DNA from: Pelobates cultripes | Taxonomy: Eukaryota > Chordata > Amphibia > Anura > Pelobatidae | Assembly (NCBI GenBank): GCA_933207985.1 | Contig: OW240914.1 | Location: 137,128,820-137,192,819, forward strand | DNA: 64,000 nucleotides | Reading direction: 5' to 3' | Position numbers and translations under genes: made by a program | The notes under the pieces: model-generated | The model's database searches: none | Seen by the model: the letters and a program-made list of their open reading frames with translations, nothing else | Told to the model about the DNA's origin: nothing | Shown: positions 25,591 to 35,537 of the stretch, in pieces | How the letters are laid out: the number at the start of each line of letters is the position of its first letter | How positions within the stretch are numbered: the first letter of the stretch is position 1

Positions 25591-26484
25591 CAGGGCTGTA
25601 TTTACCACATGGCAAACAAGGCATTTGCCTAGGGTGGCAGTTTTTGGGGGGGGGAGGGGAGAGGGGAGGGGGCCCTGGCAAATGCCTTGTTTGTCTTGTT
25701 TCCTTAAGAGTCCAAGAACTGGCTGGCCGGCCACCTTAGGGCCCTCCGAGGTTTTAAACTATTAATATGTTATCTGGGTGGCGAGGGAGCACTATATTCA
25801 GCTCTTCTTGCTCCCTCGTGCACCCTTCTGTGATGCCTAGAGCTGGAATATGACTTCACCCCGGCACCACTAAGCGGTGTGCGAGGGAGCTGAGCAAGGA
25901 GATCTCAGTTCCCTCGCCGCCTCCATTGAGCGCCCGCACAGCCAGCAGCCCCAGCAGAGACAGCAAGGAGCCTGCCTAGCCAGCCCAGCAGCAGTCAGAG
26001 ACAGGATCCATTCCAGCTCTCCAATAGCAGGGAAGCTGAGTGGATTTAGAAAAAAATAATAATAATTGGTGAGTGTATAAAAAATGTGTGTGGGTATATG
26101 TCTATCTGTCTGTCAGTGTGTGTGTGTCTGTCAGTGAGTGTGTGTATGTCTGTAAGTGAGTGAGTGCATGTGGCTGTCAGTGTGTGGCTATGAGTGCGTG
26201 AAGGTGTGTGTCAAATCAGTGAGGATGTGTGTGTCTGTCAGTGAATGTATGTCAGTGTATGTGTATCTGAGAGTGTGTGTCTGTCAGAGTGGGTGTGTCA
26301 GTGTGTGTCTGTCAGCAAAAGTGTGTGTTGGTTAAACAGTGTGTTTGCCAATGACTGTGTATCTGTCAGTGTGTGTATGTCAGTGCATGTATCAATGAGG
26401 TTGTGTGTCTGTCAGTCAAAAAAGTGTCCTTGACACGAATTGGTGGGGCACATTTAGAGTAGGGGGACGTCTCAATTTAGTTAT
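25591..26484. mobile_element. hAT-like or similar repeat splitting the 50-bp array
   Basis: It begins CAGGGCTGTATTTACC and continues with CATGGCAAACAAGGCATTTGCC-like sequence, a poly-G block and GC-rich DNA. Then comes a TGTGTGTCTGTCAGTGAGTG minisatellite (about 26,090-26,420), after which the array resumes. No matching inverted end or target duplication is seen, so the right end is probably truncated and the class is uncertain. Confidence 0.55.
26090..26425. repeat. TG/CAG minisatellite
   Basis: Loose tandem units of GTGTGTCTGTCAGTGAGTG inside the inserted repeat. Confidence 0.85.
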
Positions 26485-27010
26485 GGTACTAGAATAGTAT
26501 AGTACTGTGGTACACTGAAAGAGTCTATAATATAGGTACTATAATAGTATAGTACTGTGCTACACTTAGAGAGTCTATAATCTAGGTACTAGAATAGTAA
26601 AGCACCGTGCTACACTTAGAGAGTCTATAATCTAGGTACTAGAATAGTAAAGCACCGTGCTACACTGAGAGAGTCTATAATATAGGTACTAGAATAGTAA
26701 AGCACCGTGCTACACTGAGAGAGTCTATAATATAGGTACTAGAATAGTAAAGCACCGTGCTACACTGAGAGAGTCTATAATCTAGGTACTAGAATAGTAT
26801 AGCACCGTGCTACACTGAGAGAGTCTATAATATAGGTACTAGAATAGTATAGTACTGTGCTACACTTAGAGAGTCTATAATCTAGGTACTAGAATAGTAT
26901 AGCACCGTGCTACACTGAGAGAGTATATGATACAATTACTAGAAAAGTATAGCACTAATACTGCACTGAGAGAGTTACTAGGATAATAAAGCACTAATAC
27001 TGCACTGAGA
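26485..27010. repeat. 50-bp tandem array, right part
   Basis: Ten or so units with an exact 50-bp step. TCTAGGTACT, for example, occurs at 26,581 and 26,631. The central units (26,580-26,930) are nearly identical and differ mainly as TATAGG/TCTAGG and AGTAAAGCACC/AGTATAGTACT. Units decay towards the right. Confidence 0.95.
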
Positions 27011-27230
27011 GAGTGTATAATATAGGTATTATAATAGTAAACCAATGGGGATTTATAATAAAGATACTAGAACAGTATAGTACTGGGAGGACATGTAATA
27101 TAAGTTCTACAATAGTGCAGCATTGTACTGCACGGAGAGGTAATATAATATAGACACTGCACTGTATTATATTCGTACCATATCTGCTACACCCGGAGCA
27201 TATAGGTATCAAATTAATTTAACAATCTAA
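27011..27230. repeat. Decayed ~50-bp units at array edge
   Basis: Phrases such as ATAATATAGGTATTATAATA and AAGATACTAGAACAGTATAG continue the array pattern with increasing divergence until about 27,230. Confidence 0.65.
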
Positions 27231-27829
27231 ATCCATTGATTTCAAGTACTTTTTAGGGACAATTTGTAAAGGTCTACAAAGATGAAATAGAAATATTGTT
27301 TTTATGTTTTAAACTCAGTTTACTTTGCTATTGTATTTCTTACAATAGCTCAACTTGAACAGGTGTGTTCCCTTGTTTTTAACTCTGCTTCATTATTTCA
27401 GTGCTTATTCTGAGTAAATCTATCAAGGTAAAGGTTGAGCAATCACAGAACTAACTTACCATTCTGTATTGATCAAGACAAAAAATAGGTTTCTTAGAAA
27501 TTATGGACTGTGTACCATAAATCTGAAGCTGTCGTTTTGGCATGAATGTGTTTTAGTTTAAAACTTTGTATTTTGAGTTTTTGTATATGCATAGTCTTTG
27601 AGTGTGCAGTAGGATGTAATCTGATTACAACTATAACAGAAATGCATCAATCCTACAACATACATGTTGGTCTATAAAACTGTGAACTCCCCACAATGAA
27701 TAGTATTTTTCTCGTGAATACCTTTCTTTTTGAATCCAACAATTTAGGCTCTCTTTTTGCTCCCAAATATTGTCCAGTTAACCCTTTACAGGGTTAATTT
27801 TACTGTACCTTATTGTTTAAAAAAATAAT
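27231..27829. other. AT-rich stretch, probably nkx6-3 intron 1
   Basis: No repeat structure, exon or splice pattern was recognised. It is assigned to intron 1 of nkx6-3 only by position. Confidence 0.4.
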
Positions 27830-27853
27830 AATATATATATATATATATATATA
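27830..27853. repeat. (TA)n microsatellite
   Basis: A run of about 11 TA units next to a palindromic MITE. Confidence 0.95.
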
Positions 27854-28066
27854 AACAAAAATTAGGTATAAGGTACACAGGTCTTGATGAGAAGATTCTT
27901 TTATTTAGTGATGCAAATTACACGTGCAAACAAAGTTTTTTGATCGACGTTTCAACCCCTGTAGAGTCTTTTTCAAGATCTTTTGTTTGCGTGTGTAATT
28001 TGCATCACTAAATAAAAGAATCTTCTCATCAAGACCTGTGAGTGCACCTTATACCTATTTTTTGTT
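27854..28066. mobile_element. Palindromic MITE
   Basis: The left arm, containing TTAGGTATAAGGTACACAGG and AAGATTCTTTTATTTAGTGA, is mirrored by the right arm TCACTAAATAAAAGAATCTT and CACCTTATACCTA. It forms one stem of roughly 75 bp around a centre near 27,960 that carries GATCGACGTTTCAACCCC. A related element lies at 56,750. Confidence 0.88.
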
Positions 28067-28146
28067 TATATACCAACACTGAGGTTTGCACCCAGGCAAG
28101 AACATTTATTATTCATTGCAACAGGGTGAGTGCCAAGACTACCTTT

Positions 28147-28170
28147 ATATATATATATATATATATATTT
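28147..28170. repeat. (TA)n microsatellite
   Basis: A short TA run within the presumed intron, about 100 bp from the splice donor of the homeobox exon. Confidence 0.95.
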
Positions 28171-28261
28171 GTATTTTACTCTCAATCTAGAGTTATTTTT
28201 AAAAGTGCTATCAACTCCAGGATATTTTATTGCTTCCCCCTTACACCTGCCAACAAATTGC

Positions 28262-28268
28262 TCTTACC
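28262..28268 (-). promoter_or_regulatory. nkx6-3: 5' splice site of nkx6-3 exon 1
   Basis: On the minus strand the junction reads AATG|GTAAGAG. The open frame runs on into the intron, but similarity to NKX6-3 stops exactly at the GT. That supports the exon end. Confidence 0.82.
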
Positions 28269-28637
28269 ATTACTGAGTGTCCGACTCCCTGTTCTCCATT
28301 CCTGTCCAATCTCTGCCCATCCACCTTGACTCTGATTGCTGTACGGAGTTCCACCCTTGGTCATGATGCCCGCTTGCTCTCCGTAACAGCTCCCTGCGGC
28401 CGAAGCCCGTCCATAAGCTGGTACAGTTGGGTATCCTGTCAACATCCCACCATGTGAAGCGGGCAGTGGTCTTCCAAGGATATCAGAAATGCCGTGGGGT
28501 GTCCCTGCAGGTAAGTGACATCCCAATACTGATGGACTCAGCTTATGAAAGGTAGCATGGGTTGGGAACTGACAGCCAGGGGTTTTGATTTCAGAGTATG
28601 GAGGCAGCATAAATGCTCCGGTGTGGTGTGTCTCCAT
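28268..28637 (-). CDS. nkx6-3: NKX6-3-like homeobox protein, first coding exon
   Basis: This 370-bp exon gives 123 codons plus one base. The first ATG of the open frame is at 28,637, has a good start context (G at -3 and +4) and encodes METHHTGAFMLPP. Downstream come EIKTPGCQF, FHKLSPSVLG, the family hallmark GTPHGISDILGRP (the conserved repressor-type segment of Nkx6 proteins), MLTGYP and GWAEIGQEWRTGSR. Order and spacing match vertebrate NKX6-3 better than NKX6-1 or NKX6-2. The exon ends AATG|GTAAGAG, a strong phase-1 donor. The DNA-binding homeodomain would be in later exons, which are absent from the window and must lie left of position 1 if the gene is intact. NKX6-3 is a nuclear transcription factor of stomach and hindbrain lineages. 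Identification is from remembered family motifs; no search was run. Confidence 0.86.
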
Positions 28638-28880
28638 ATCTCTTAAAGGTTCCTTAGACGTTTTGTCCTCCCAATGTGGAACCAGTAAAGAAACTGGGAT
28701 AGTACTCACAGCAGGTCAAACCCATGGAACTCTTTTAGATGTCTAATGGCTCTGGTCAAGGAATCTCCAATCGCTGCCTTGTCACCAATGGCTTCAAGCC
28801 CAAATGTTGTGCGGACTGCAGAGGCAGGGTGCTGGATAGGCAGTATCTGTGCTGTGTCAATGGCAATTTCCAGCTCTCTC
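28638..28880. other. DNA upstream of nkx6-3 start, unassigned
   Basis: Presumed 5' UTR and promoter region. On the minus strand a non-repetitive open frame of about 70 codons ends at TGA (28,706-28,708), and a GTGAGT donor-like hexamer overlaps it at 28,704-28,709. I do not recognise the frame, which contains AIGDSLTRAIRHLKEF. No TATA box or CpG cluster is evident. Confidence 0.35.
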
Positions 28881-29640
28881 ACATTTGCATTTTTCTTAAT
28901 GCCGTCTCTTTTCTTTATTTATTGTGCTCTCTTCCCTGTTCTCACTAGCTTTAGCCTTTCCTCTACATTATAACCTGCCCTGTTCTTTGTTTTTTATACA
29001 TCTCAGTTTCCTTAACCCCTATCTTCTGCGGTCTGTTTTACACTTCTCTTGTTTCCTCACTTCTTTCTATTCCATGATCTACCTCTCCTCCTTCACCTTC
29101 CACATTTAGCCCTTTTTATGCTCTCTCCACAGCCCCTCTGTAAATCTCTGTCTCTCACTCCATCACTGTCTTTCTCAAACTCTCATTTCTCATGTTATGT
29201 CTGTCTGCCTCGGTCCTTCACTGTCTCTCTTGTTCCGTCGTCCCTTTCTTTTTCTCCTTTATCTTGCTCTCTCCCGTTATTGTTTTTCACTCTGTCACAT
29301 TCTTTTTGCAATTCACATCTCTTTCGCTCAAGTTCTCCCTCAATTTTTCTTCTTCAGATCTTCAGTTTTCCCAAACTTGCTCATTCGCATCCCCCCTTTT
29401 TTTACATTTTCATTTTGTTTTTATAAAATGTACAGAACCCTCTCATTCCTAGCAACCTCACTCTTTTGATGACTTTCCTATAAACTCTCTATATTTTCCT
29501 TTACGTCCCTACACCTTTTATTCTCACTTGTCCTCTTCACATTGACTGATAATTTGTCCAGTCCTTGTTGATCTCTCTCTCTCTCTCTTTTTTTCCCTTT
29601 GTTTTAACCTCTTTCCTATTTTCTAATCAACAACTTTCCC
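28880..29640. repeat. Long pyrimidine-rich low-complexity tract
   Basis: About 760 bp are very rich in C and T on the plus strand (TCTCTCT, CTTTTTCTCC, TTTCCC) without a fixed period. The hydrophobic, serine-rich frames on this strand follow from the composition and are not genes. Confidence 0.85.
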
Positions 29641-30025
29641 TCTTCTTATAATCCTTCTCGACAATAGATAAGGGCAAAACACAAATACATATTACCTTCC
29701 CATTGAATCCCCCTCCCCTGCGTGATGCAGTCCTGTTGGCTGGGGTGATGGGTGAAGGGCACTGATTGGCCTCTCCCTCACAGCCTGCTAAATGTGCCTT
29801 AGATAAATTGAACTTTAAGATAGCGATTTAATGAGTTTGATTTTTCCACAGAGATGTTTGTCCACAAGCTGAAGCCACCCATGCCTTTTAATACAAATAA
29901 TAGGATTTATTGTAAAGTAATAGATTGCAGTTCACAGCCCTATAACTTCAATTCAAATGTGCCATTAATTTCTTCAGCTGCTTGTTTTATTGATAATTTT
30001 AGTGAGGTTGTCCATATCGTGCTCC
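29641..30025. other. Intergenic stretch, nothing recognised
   Basis: Ordinary mixed sequence. I see no exon with matching splice sites and coding similarity, and no clear repeat. Confidence 0.4.
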
Positions 30026-30260
30026 CATGTTTAAAGGGACACTCTAGGCACCAAGACCACTTCAGCTCATTGAAGTGGTCTGGGTGCTGTGACCCTTTTG
30101 CACTTAGTGCTGCAATGTTAAACATTGCAGTTCCAGAGAACTGCAATGTTTACATTGCAGCTCTAAGTCTGCCCTCAGTGGCTGTCTGCCAGAACTGGAT
30201 CTCCAGACTGTGTATGACTACATTGATCAAATTCAAAGCAAGTCTGTTTATTGGACACTA
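30026..30260. mobile_element. CACCAAGACCACTTCA foldback MITE (diverged)
   Basis: TAAAGGGACACTCTAGGCAC and the palindrome GACCACTTCAGCTCATTGAA|GTGGTC mark the same MITE family seen at 35,146, 35,537, 49,010 and 60,575. An internal AACATTGCAGTTC hairpin is also present. The copy is diverged and its end is indistinct. Confidence 0.65.
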
Positions 30261-30484
30261 GTCTTAGGAATACAAAGCTTTATTCTTAACACTAAGTTTC
30301 CCTGCGCGCCCCCTCATCCAACGGCACTCAAAGGGTTAAATAATTTTTAAAACATTCACCTTATTCCAGCCCAAAGTCTCTTCGCACTGGCTTCAATACT
30401 GCCCCCTCGGACATAATCACAGCGGGAAACTTAATGCGCATGCGCGGCGAGTGCTGCACCCACATTAGGCCTTCTCCATTGGAA
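30261..30484. other. Short intergenic stretch
   Basis: Mixed sequence with GCATGCGCGGCGAG, a motif that also occurs inside the MITE families here. It may be a further MITE fragment. No gene is seen. Confidence 0.35.
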
Positions 30485-30735
30485 AGTATTAACCCCTTAA
30501 CTCTGTTACGGTGTTCTATGCCATCCCCATTATAATGGGCTTTAAAGCCGTTGCTGGGGCATAGAATGCCGTAACGGCTTTCTACCCCAGGAGCTCCACG
30601 GTACTTACCTTCACCGCGATCCTCTTCGAGAGGACTGCCTCAAAGAGCGATCACATGGCCCCCTATAGCTGGCTGTGGATCTGCCAGCAGGGGGATTGTC
30701 CCCCTGCTGGTGGGAAAGTAAAAAAAAAAAATATT
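30485..30735. mobile_element. Foldback MITE, left part, same family as 24,256
   Basis: Starts TTAACCCCTTAACTCTGTTA and carries the GGCATAGAATGCCGTAACGG core, closely parallel to 24,257-24,470. Its right part appears to be at 40,130-40,545, beyond AT-rich DNA and the Ngaro element. Confidence 0.7.
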
Positions 30736-30762
30736 AATACACATGTTAAAATAAATTTAATG

Positions 30763-30764
<2 letters not shown>

Positions 30765-30811
<47 letters not shown>

Positions 30812-31253
30812 TCTTATATATATATGAAACGTCATACGTAGTGTATTTTAATATTAATATAAGTACATATATTAGTATTAAAATTCACTTAGAATGAAGT
30901 TACATATATATAAGATATATATATATTATATATATAATACATATACATGCATATATTATATTTATATATATATATATATCTATATATACGTATAATTACA
31001 ATAATAAATAAAATTAAATAAATAAAATATTTTTAAAAAATTAAATGAATTATTATTATGTAATTTCATTCTAACTGTATTTTGTTATTAATATTGGTAA
31101 CAAAATACACTTAGAATGACATTCTATATATATCTATCTATATATAAAATATGAACAAACGCAAATATATATATATATATAGATAAATATATATGATTAC
31201 ATAAATGATTACATAAGTATACACGTAGAATTTAAATACATATATATGTATAT
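30765..31253. repeat. AT-rich simple-sequence region
   Basis: Several TA runs (30,771-30,802, about 30,905-30,985 and 31,158-31,180) are separated by AT-rich linkers. Two linkers repeat an ACTTAGAATGA...ATATATAT theme. The region forms the left flank of the Ngaro element. Confidence 0.85.
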
Positions 31254-31380
31254 TTGTGTAAGGGGCTAAGTAATCGTATAAGGAGTGAAGTTCCAGTAGG
31301 AACTTGGAATAGTATAAAAGAGCAAGTCGGTTGTGGTGTGCCGATACCGACGATACGGTAGGCCTGTAAATAAAGAGGGC
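31254..31380 (-). repeat. Ngaro split direct repeat B2
   Basis: The copy of B1 that forms the 3' end of the element, from TTGTGTAAGGGGC to AAATAAAGAGGGC on the plus strand. Confidence 0.93.
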
Positions 31381-31453
31381 CCACCATGGAGTAAGTAAGT
31401 AAAGTAAATGGAAAGAAAAGAGAAAGTGTTGAAATGAGGAGTGGGTGGGAGGG

Positions 31454-31566
31454 GCATTCAGACGCTGACCTTGATCGGTAAGGAGTCAGGTAAGAGGTGT
31501 AGCTTATGTAGGGGAGTAAGTTAACTTAAGCCCCTCCCACAAATACAGGCCAAACGGCCTTACTAC
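31454..31566 (-). repeat. Ngaro split direct repeat A2
   Basis: The copy of A1 placed between B1 and B2, containing TAAGTTAACTTAAGCCCCTC and ending GGCCTTACTAC on the plus strand. Confidence 0.93.
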
Positions 31567-31693
31567 TTGTGTAAGGGGCTAAGTAATCGTATAAGGAGTG
31601 AAGTTCCAGTAGGAACTTGGAATAGTATAAAAGAGCAAGTCGGTTGTGGTGTTCCGATACCGACGATACGGTAGGCCTGTAAATAAAGAGGGC
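31567..31693 (-). repeat. Ngaro split direct repeat B1
   Basis: This 127-bp segment is repeated at 31,254-31,380 with about one difference (GTGTTCCG versus GTGTGCCG). It directly abuts A2. Confidence 0.93.
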
Positions 31694-31738
31694 AAAAGTG
31701 AAGAACAAAATATTTATTACAGTCAACAATATATACAA

Positions 31739-32671
31739 TTAACCAGATATGACTTTAAATGCATTTCTTAATTCTTGTGTTGGTTTGGGTATATATGTAG
31801 TATAGGCGGATGATTTCCAACGTCCCAAGGACTTGATGACGTGTACTGGTACGTTGGCGCTGGATGCGGAGGAGGCTGCTCCTATGCGAAACGAATGACC
31901 AAAGTAGTGAGAAGGTTTGAGGCCCAGCATTGTTAGCAGGGATCGTATATATCTCATGAATGCTGTGGTGGTGAGTACTGCGTGTTGCAGTTTGAATAAA
32001 GGTTGTGATGGTAGTGCTGTGGTGTTAAGAAGATAGGCGTCTAAGGCTGCTACTGGACACCACTTGTTTAGGGTAGGGTAATATGTGATCTCTACTGGAT
32101 TCGCATGTTGGCTTGTCTTTGACTGGGGTAAAGAGAGTATGTAGTGGTCGCCATGTTTTTGTAGGTGCTTGTGTAGCAGGCATCTATCCTTTTGAGTAGT
32201 TGTGACAGTGGTGAACTCCCTTGGCCTGAGGAACCCGTAGAAGGCTGTGTACATAGCTGTTTTAATGACCGAATTGGCGGTAGAGTGGAAAGGTCTGGAA
32301 TCTAGTAGATCGGATAATGACTGAAAAAGTTTATTATCTATAGGTAATCGCTGTGGTGGTCGTGGAGGTACGGATTTTTGGATACCTCTGAGTATATTCT
32401 TTACCTGGTATGACGACATGAAGCTATGTGTGTTAGGTCTTAGGGTTAGCATGTGATGTTGTATGCCTGTAAGATATAATTTAATTGTGTTATATGATAA
32501 GTGTAATTTAAGGTGGCAAAAGGAAGTGAAAGCTATGACAGATGTCATGACGAATGGTTCTGATATGTCGTGATCGGCGAGAAATCTGTTAAATAGTGTA
32601 AAGGCTCTGTTATATGTAGTGTGAGTGTTGTGTGATAGTGCTAGTGTGGCTAGATCCCTACTATGTTGCAT
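31739..32671 (-). CDS. Tyrosine recombinase of Ngaro element
   Basis: A 310-codon uninterrupted frame. The N-terminal half resembles a core-binding domain (ATLALSHNTHTTYNRAFTLF; TSFCHLKLHLSYNTIKLYL). The C-terminal half has the catalytic pattern of tyrosine recombinases: an early Arg in GFLRPREF, the His-x-x-Arg box GHSFRIGAAS (His about 259, Arg about 262), LGRWKSS in place of the second His region, and a terminal Tyr in AYTTYI (about 290-293). It would insert the circular DNA copy of the element into the genome. It starts 8 bp downstream of the RT stop and overlaps nothing. The frame looks intact, unlike its RT partner, and is clearly homologous to the broken copy at 51,298. Confidence 0.93.
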   Translation of the reverse strand: MQHSRDLATLALSHNTHTTYNRAFTLFNRFLADHDISEPFVMTSVIAFTSFCHLKLHLSYNTIKLYLTGIQHHMLTLRPNTHSFMSSYQVKNILRGIQKSVPPRPPQRLPIDNKLFQSLSDLLDSRPFHSTANSVIKTAMYTAFYGFLRPREFTTVTTTQKDRCLLHKHLQKHGDHYILSLPQSKTSQHANPVEITYYPTLNKWCPVAALDAYLLNTTALPSQPLFKLQHAVLTTTAFMRYIRSLLTMLGLKPSHYFGHSFRIGAASSASSANVPVHVIKSLGRWKSSAYTTYIPKPTQELRNAFKVISG

Positions 32672-32679
32672 GATTATAT

Positions 32680-33781
32680 CTAGTCCATGATTAGTTGTGA
32701 GAACGGAGGGGCGACTGTGGCTGCTTGAGCGGCTGACGGGTGTGCTTGTCGAAAAGCCTGAAAATTAAAACGAGACATGTTGTCAGCTGCTATATTACTA
32801 ATACCTGGTACATGAAAGCAAACCAAGTAGAAGTTATGACATGCTGCCAACCACGTGAGTTTTCTAAGAAACCTCATGATTGTAAGGGATGATGAACGGC
32901 CTTTGTTGATTATGTGACATGTGGCTTGATTATCTGAGTGGCAACGAACAGACAAGCCTGACCATTGGTGTCCCCATGCCACAGCAGCCGCTACAATAGG
33001 GTAAATCTGGAAGAGAGCTGAGGTTGTAAAAAAGCCTTCTAAGTCACGGACTTCTTCGGGCCACTTACCCCAAAGCCATTTGTTACCAAAGATGGCTGCA
33101 AAACCCTTGTTGGATGCTGCGTCTGACCATATGGTTGGGGAAGTGTCTGATAATGCAGGGAGGAACAAACTTTTACCATTCCAGATGGTCAAGAACCTCT
33201 TCCACATTTGTAGGTCTGCTGTGGCTTGTAGATCCATGGATAGTCTGTGGTTCTCATGTTGAAAGTGGGGAAAAAGACAAAGCAGTCTGGATATGAAAGC
33301 CCGTCCTTGAGGGATGATGCGCATGGCGAAGTTTAAGGAACCCATAAGGGACTGGAGTTCCTTGCGATTGCAAGTACCCAGGAAAATGTAGTGATTTATG
33401 CTGTTGATAATGTTTTCAATTTTGTCGTGTGGTAAGCTGGCTTGCATGGATGCAGAGTCGAGTTGTATGCCCAGGAATGTAATGATGGTGTCTGGACCTT
33501 CAGTTTTCTTGAGAGATACTGGGACACCCAAGTGGTTGAATAGATTAATGGCTTCTTTAAGACTACTGGGCGGAAGTGAGTTCCCTTCTATCATCAGAAA
33601 ATCGTTGAGGTAATGGATGACTATGGGGCATCTTGAAACGTTTAGTAGTAAGCAGCAAAGTGTTTCAGCAAAAGTGTCAAAAATCTTTGGGCTACTTTTT
33701 GACCCAAAGGTTAAGCGGGAGAAGAAATAGTATTTTTCTGCCCATTTTATACCATGTAGGTGCCAGAGTGTGGGGTGGATT
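32680..33781 (-). pseudogene. Ngaro reverse transcriptase-RNase H, 3' part
   Basis: Continues the RT interrupted by the hAT element at 33,782-36,194. The frame is open from the junction (HLHGIKWAEKYYFFSRLTFG) through the catalytic box, where the expected YLDD reads YLND, an Asp-to-Asn change at an active-site position. Then come FLGIQLDS, a thumb region, and RNase H with WSDAASNKGFA, CHSDNQATCHII and AADNMSR. The RNase H Glu position appears to be Gln in FQIYPIVAAA. Removal of the hAT element and one target repeat leaves the frame in register, so the insertion is the only break, but the two active-site changes suggest it was already inactive. Confidence 0.9.
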
Positions 33782-34244
33782 CAGTGGCGTACATACCAGG
33801 GTCGCAGGGGTCGCGGCTGCGACCGGGCCCGGCCCACCAGGGGGCCCGGCCGCCCCTGCAACCCGGTATGTACCCACAGGGCCAGCCTCTTCCCCTGGGG
33901 GACCCAGGAGCCGACCACCCCAGGGCCCCCTGAGGCTGGCCCTGCTGACACCCGGAAGGCGGGTGGCCGGTCGGGCAGGCAGGCGGGCGCGCGAGGGAGC
34001 ACTCAGTGCTTCCTCTTCAGCTCCCTCGCACACCGCACTGATACCAGAGCCGGAAGATGACGTCATCTTCCGCCGCCGGCATCCCTGCGCGGCGCGTGAG
34101 GGAGCTGAAGAAGAAGCACTGAGTGCTCCCTCGCGCGACCGGCCACCCGCCCAGGAGCCCAGCAGCACCACTGGACCCCAGGGAATCCCCCCAGCACTCC
34201 AAAAGGTAAGGAGGCTGGAGGGATTACATTTGAAAAAAAAAAAA

Positions 34245-35145
34245 ACTAGTGTTAGTGTTTGAGTGTGTGTGAGTGTTAGAGTGAGTGTTAGTGTGTGTGT
34301 CTGCTAGTGAGTGTTAGTGTTAGTGTGAGTGTTAGTGTGAGTGAGTGTTAGAGTGAGTGTTAGTGTGTGTGTTAGTGTGAGTGTTAGAGTGAGTGTTAGT
34401 GTGTGTGTCTGCTAGTGAGTGCTAGTGTGAGTGTTAGTGTGAGTGAGTGTTAGAGTGAGTGTTAGTGTGTGTGTTAGTGTGAGTGTTAGAGTGAGTGTTA
34501 GTGTGTGTCTGCTAGTGAGTGTTAGTGTGTGTGAGTGTTAGTGTGTGTGAGTGTTAGTGTGTGTGTCTGCTAGTGAGTGTTAGTGTGAGTGTTAGAGTGA
34601 GTGTTAGTTTGTGTGTCTGCTAGTGAGTGTTAGAGTGAGTGTTAGAGTGAGTGTTAGTGTGTGTCTGCTAGTGAGTGTTAGTGTGAGTGTTAGTGTGTGT
34701 GAGTGTTAGAGTGAGTGTTAGTGTGTGTGTTAGTGTGAGTGTTAGAGTGTGTGTCTGCTAGTGAGTGTTAGTGTGTGTGAGTGTTAGTGTCAGTGTTAGT
34801 GTGTGTGAGTGTTAGTGTGTGTGTCTGCTAGTGAGTGTTAGTGTGAGTGTTAGAGTGAGTGTTAGTTTGTGTGTCTGCTGGTGAGTATTAGTGTGAGTGT
34901 GAGTGTTAGTGTGTGTGTCTGCTAGTGAGTGTCAGTGAGTGTGTTACTGTGTGTGTCACTGTGTGTGTCTTACTGAGTGTGTGTGTTAGTGAGTCTGTTT
35001 GATGTCTTAGTGAGTGTGTGTTTGTCAACGAGAGTGCATGTTTTGTAAGTGAGTGTGTATGTATGTCTGTCGCTGACTGTGTCTCTGTCAGTAAATGTGT
35101 GTGTCTGTTAGCTAGTGTGTATGCGTCTGTAAGTGTGTGTGTCTT
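34245..35145. repeat. GTGAGTGTTAGTGTG minisatellite
   Basis: About 900 bp of short units (GTGAGTGTTAGTGTGTGTGT, CTGCTA) with a longer super-period of about 100 bp marked by TGTCTGCTAGTGAGTG. The right end decays into TGTCTGTTAGTGAG variants. Confidence 0.93.
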
Positions 35146-35456
35146 CAGCACTTACCTTTCTCCAGCGCCGGACTCCCTTGGCGCTAGGGATCCCTCAGCC
35201 TCTCAGCTCCGAATGCGACCGCGCACGCATTCAAACCGCCCATAGGAAAGCATTACTCAATGCTTTCCTATGGACGTTCAGTGTGCTCCTCTAGCGGCTG
35301 TCGTGAGACAGCCACTAGAGGCTGGATTAACCCTCAGTGAAACATAGCAGTTTCTCTGAAACTGCTATGTTTTCAGCTGCAGGGTTAAAACTAGAGGGAC
35401 CTGACACCCAGACAACTTCACTGAGCTGATGTGATCTGGGTGTCTGTAGTGGTCCT
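35146..35456. mobile_element. GGACCACT/CACCCAGA foldback MITE
   Basis: Contains the family blocks CATAGGAAAGCATT..AATGCTTTCCTATG, CAGCCACTAGAGGCTGGATT, CATAGCAGTTTCTCTGAAAC and GATCTGGGTGTCTGTAGTGG. It lies inside the hAT element and is followed directly by a TTAA MITE. Confidence 0.82.
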
Positions 35457-35537
35457 TTAACCCCTTAAGGACACATGACATGTGTGACATGTCATCATTC
35501 CCTTTTATTCCAGAAGTTTGGTCCTTAAGGGGTTAAA
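35457..35537. mobile_element. Small TTAA MITE
   Basis: TTAACCCCTTAAGGACACAT at one end and GTCCTTAAGGGGTTAA at the other make an ~80-bp inverted-repeat element with a TTAA-type target. An internal hairpin ACATGACATGTGTGACATGT is present. It resembles the MITE at 53,867. Confidence 0.88.

Noticed and set aside
29049..29469. Hydrophobic frames on the plus strand near 29.2 kb resembling membrane proteins
   Set aside because: They come from a long pyrimidine-rich tract, where CTT/TTC/TCT codons give Leu, Phe and Ser.
29690..29770. A minus-strand mini-exon between CACCCCAG and GTAATATG
   Set aside because: The 44-bp candidate has splice-like ends but encodes a Gly/Arg-rich peptide without ank1 similarity.
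33633..34262. 209- and 159-codon frames on both strands in the GC-rich start of the hAT element
   Set aside because: High GC content lacks stops in several frames at once. Pro/Arg/Ala-rich text with no conserved motif.
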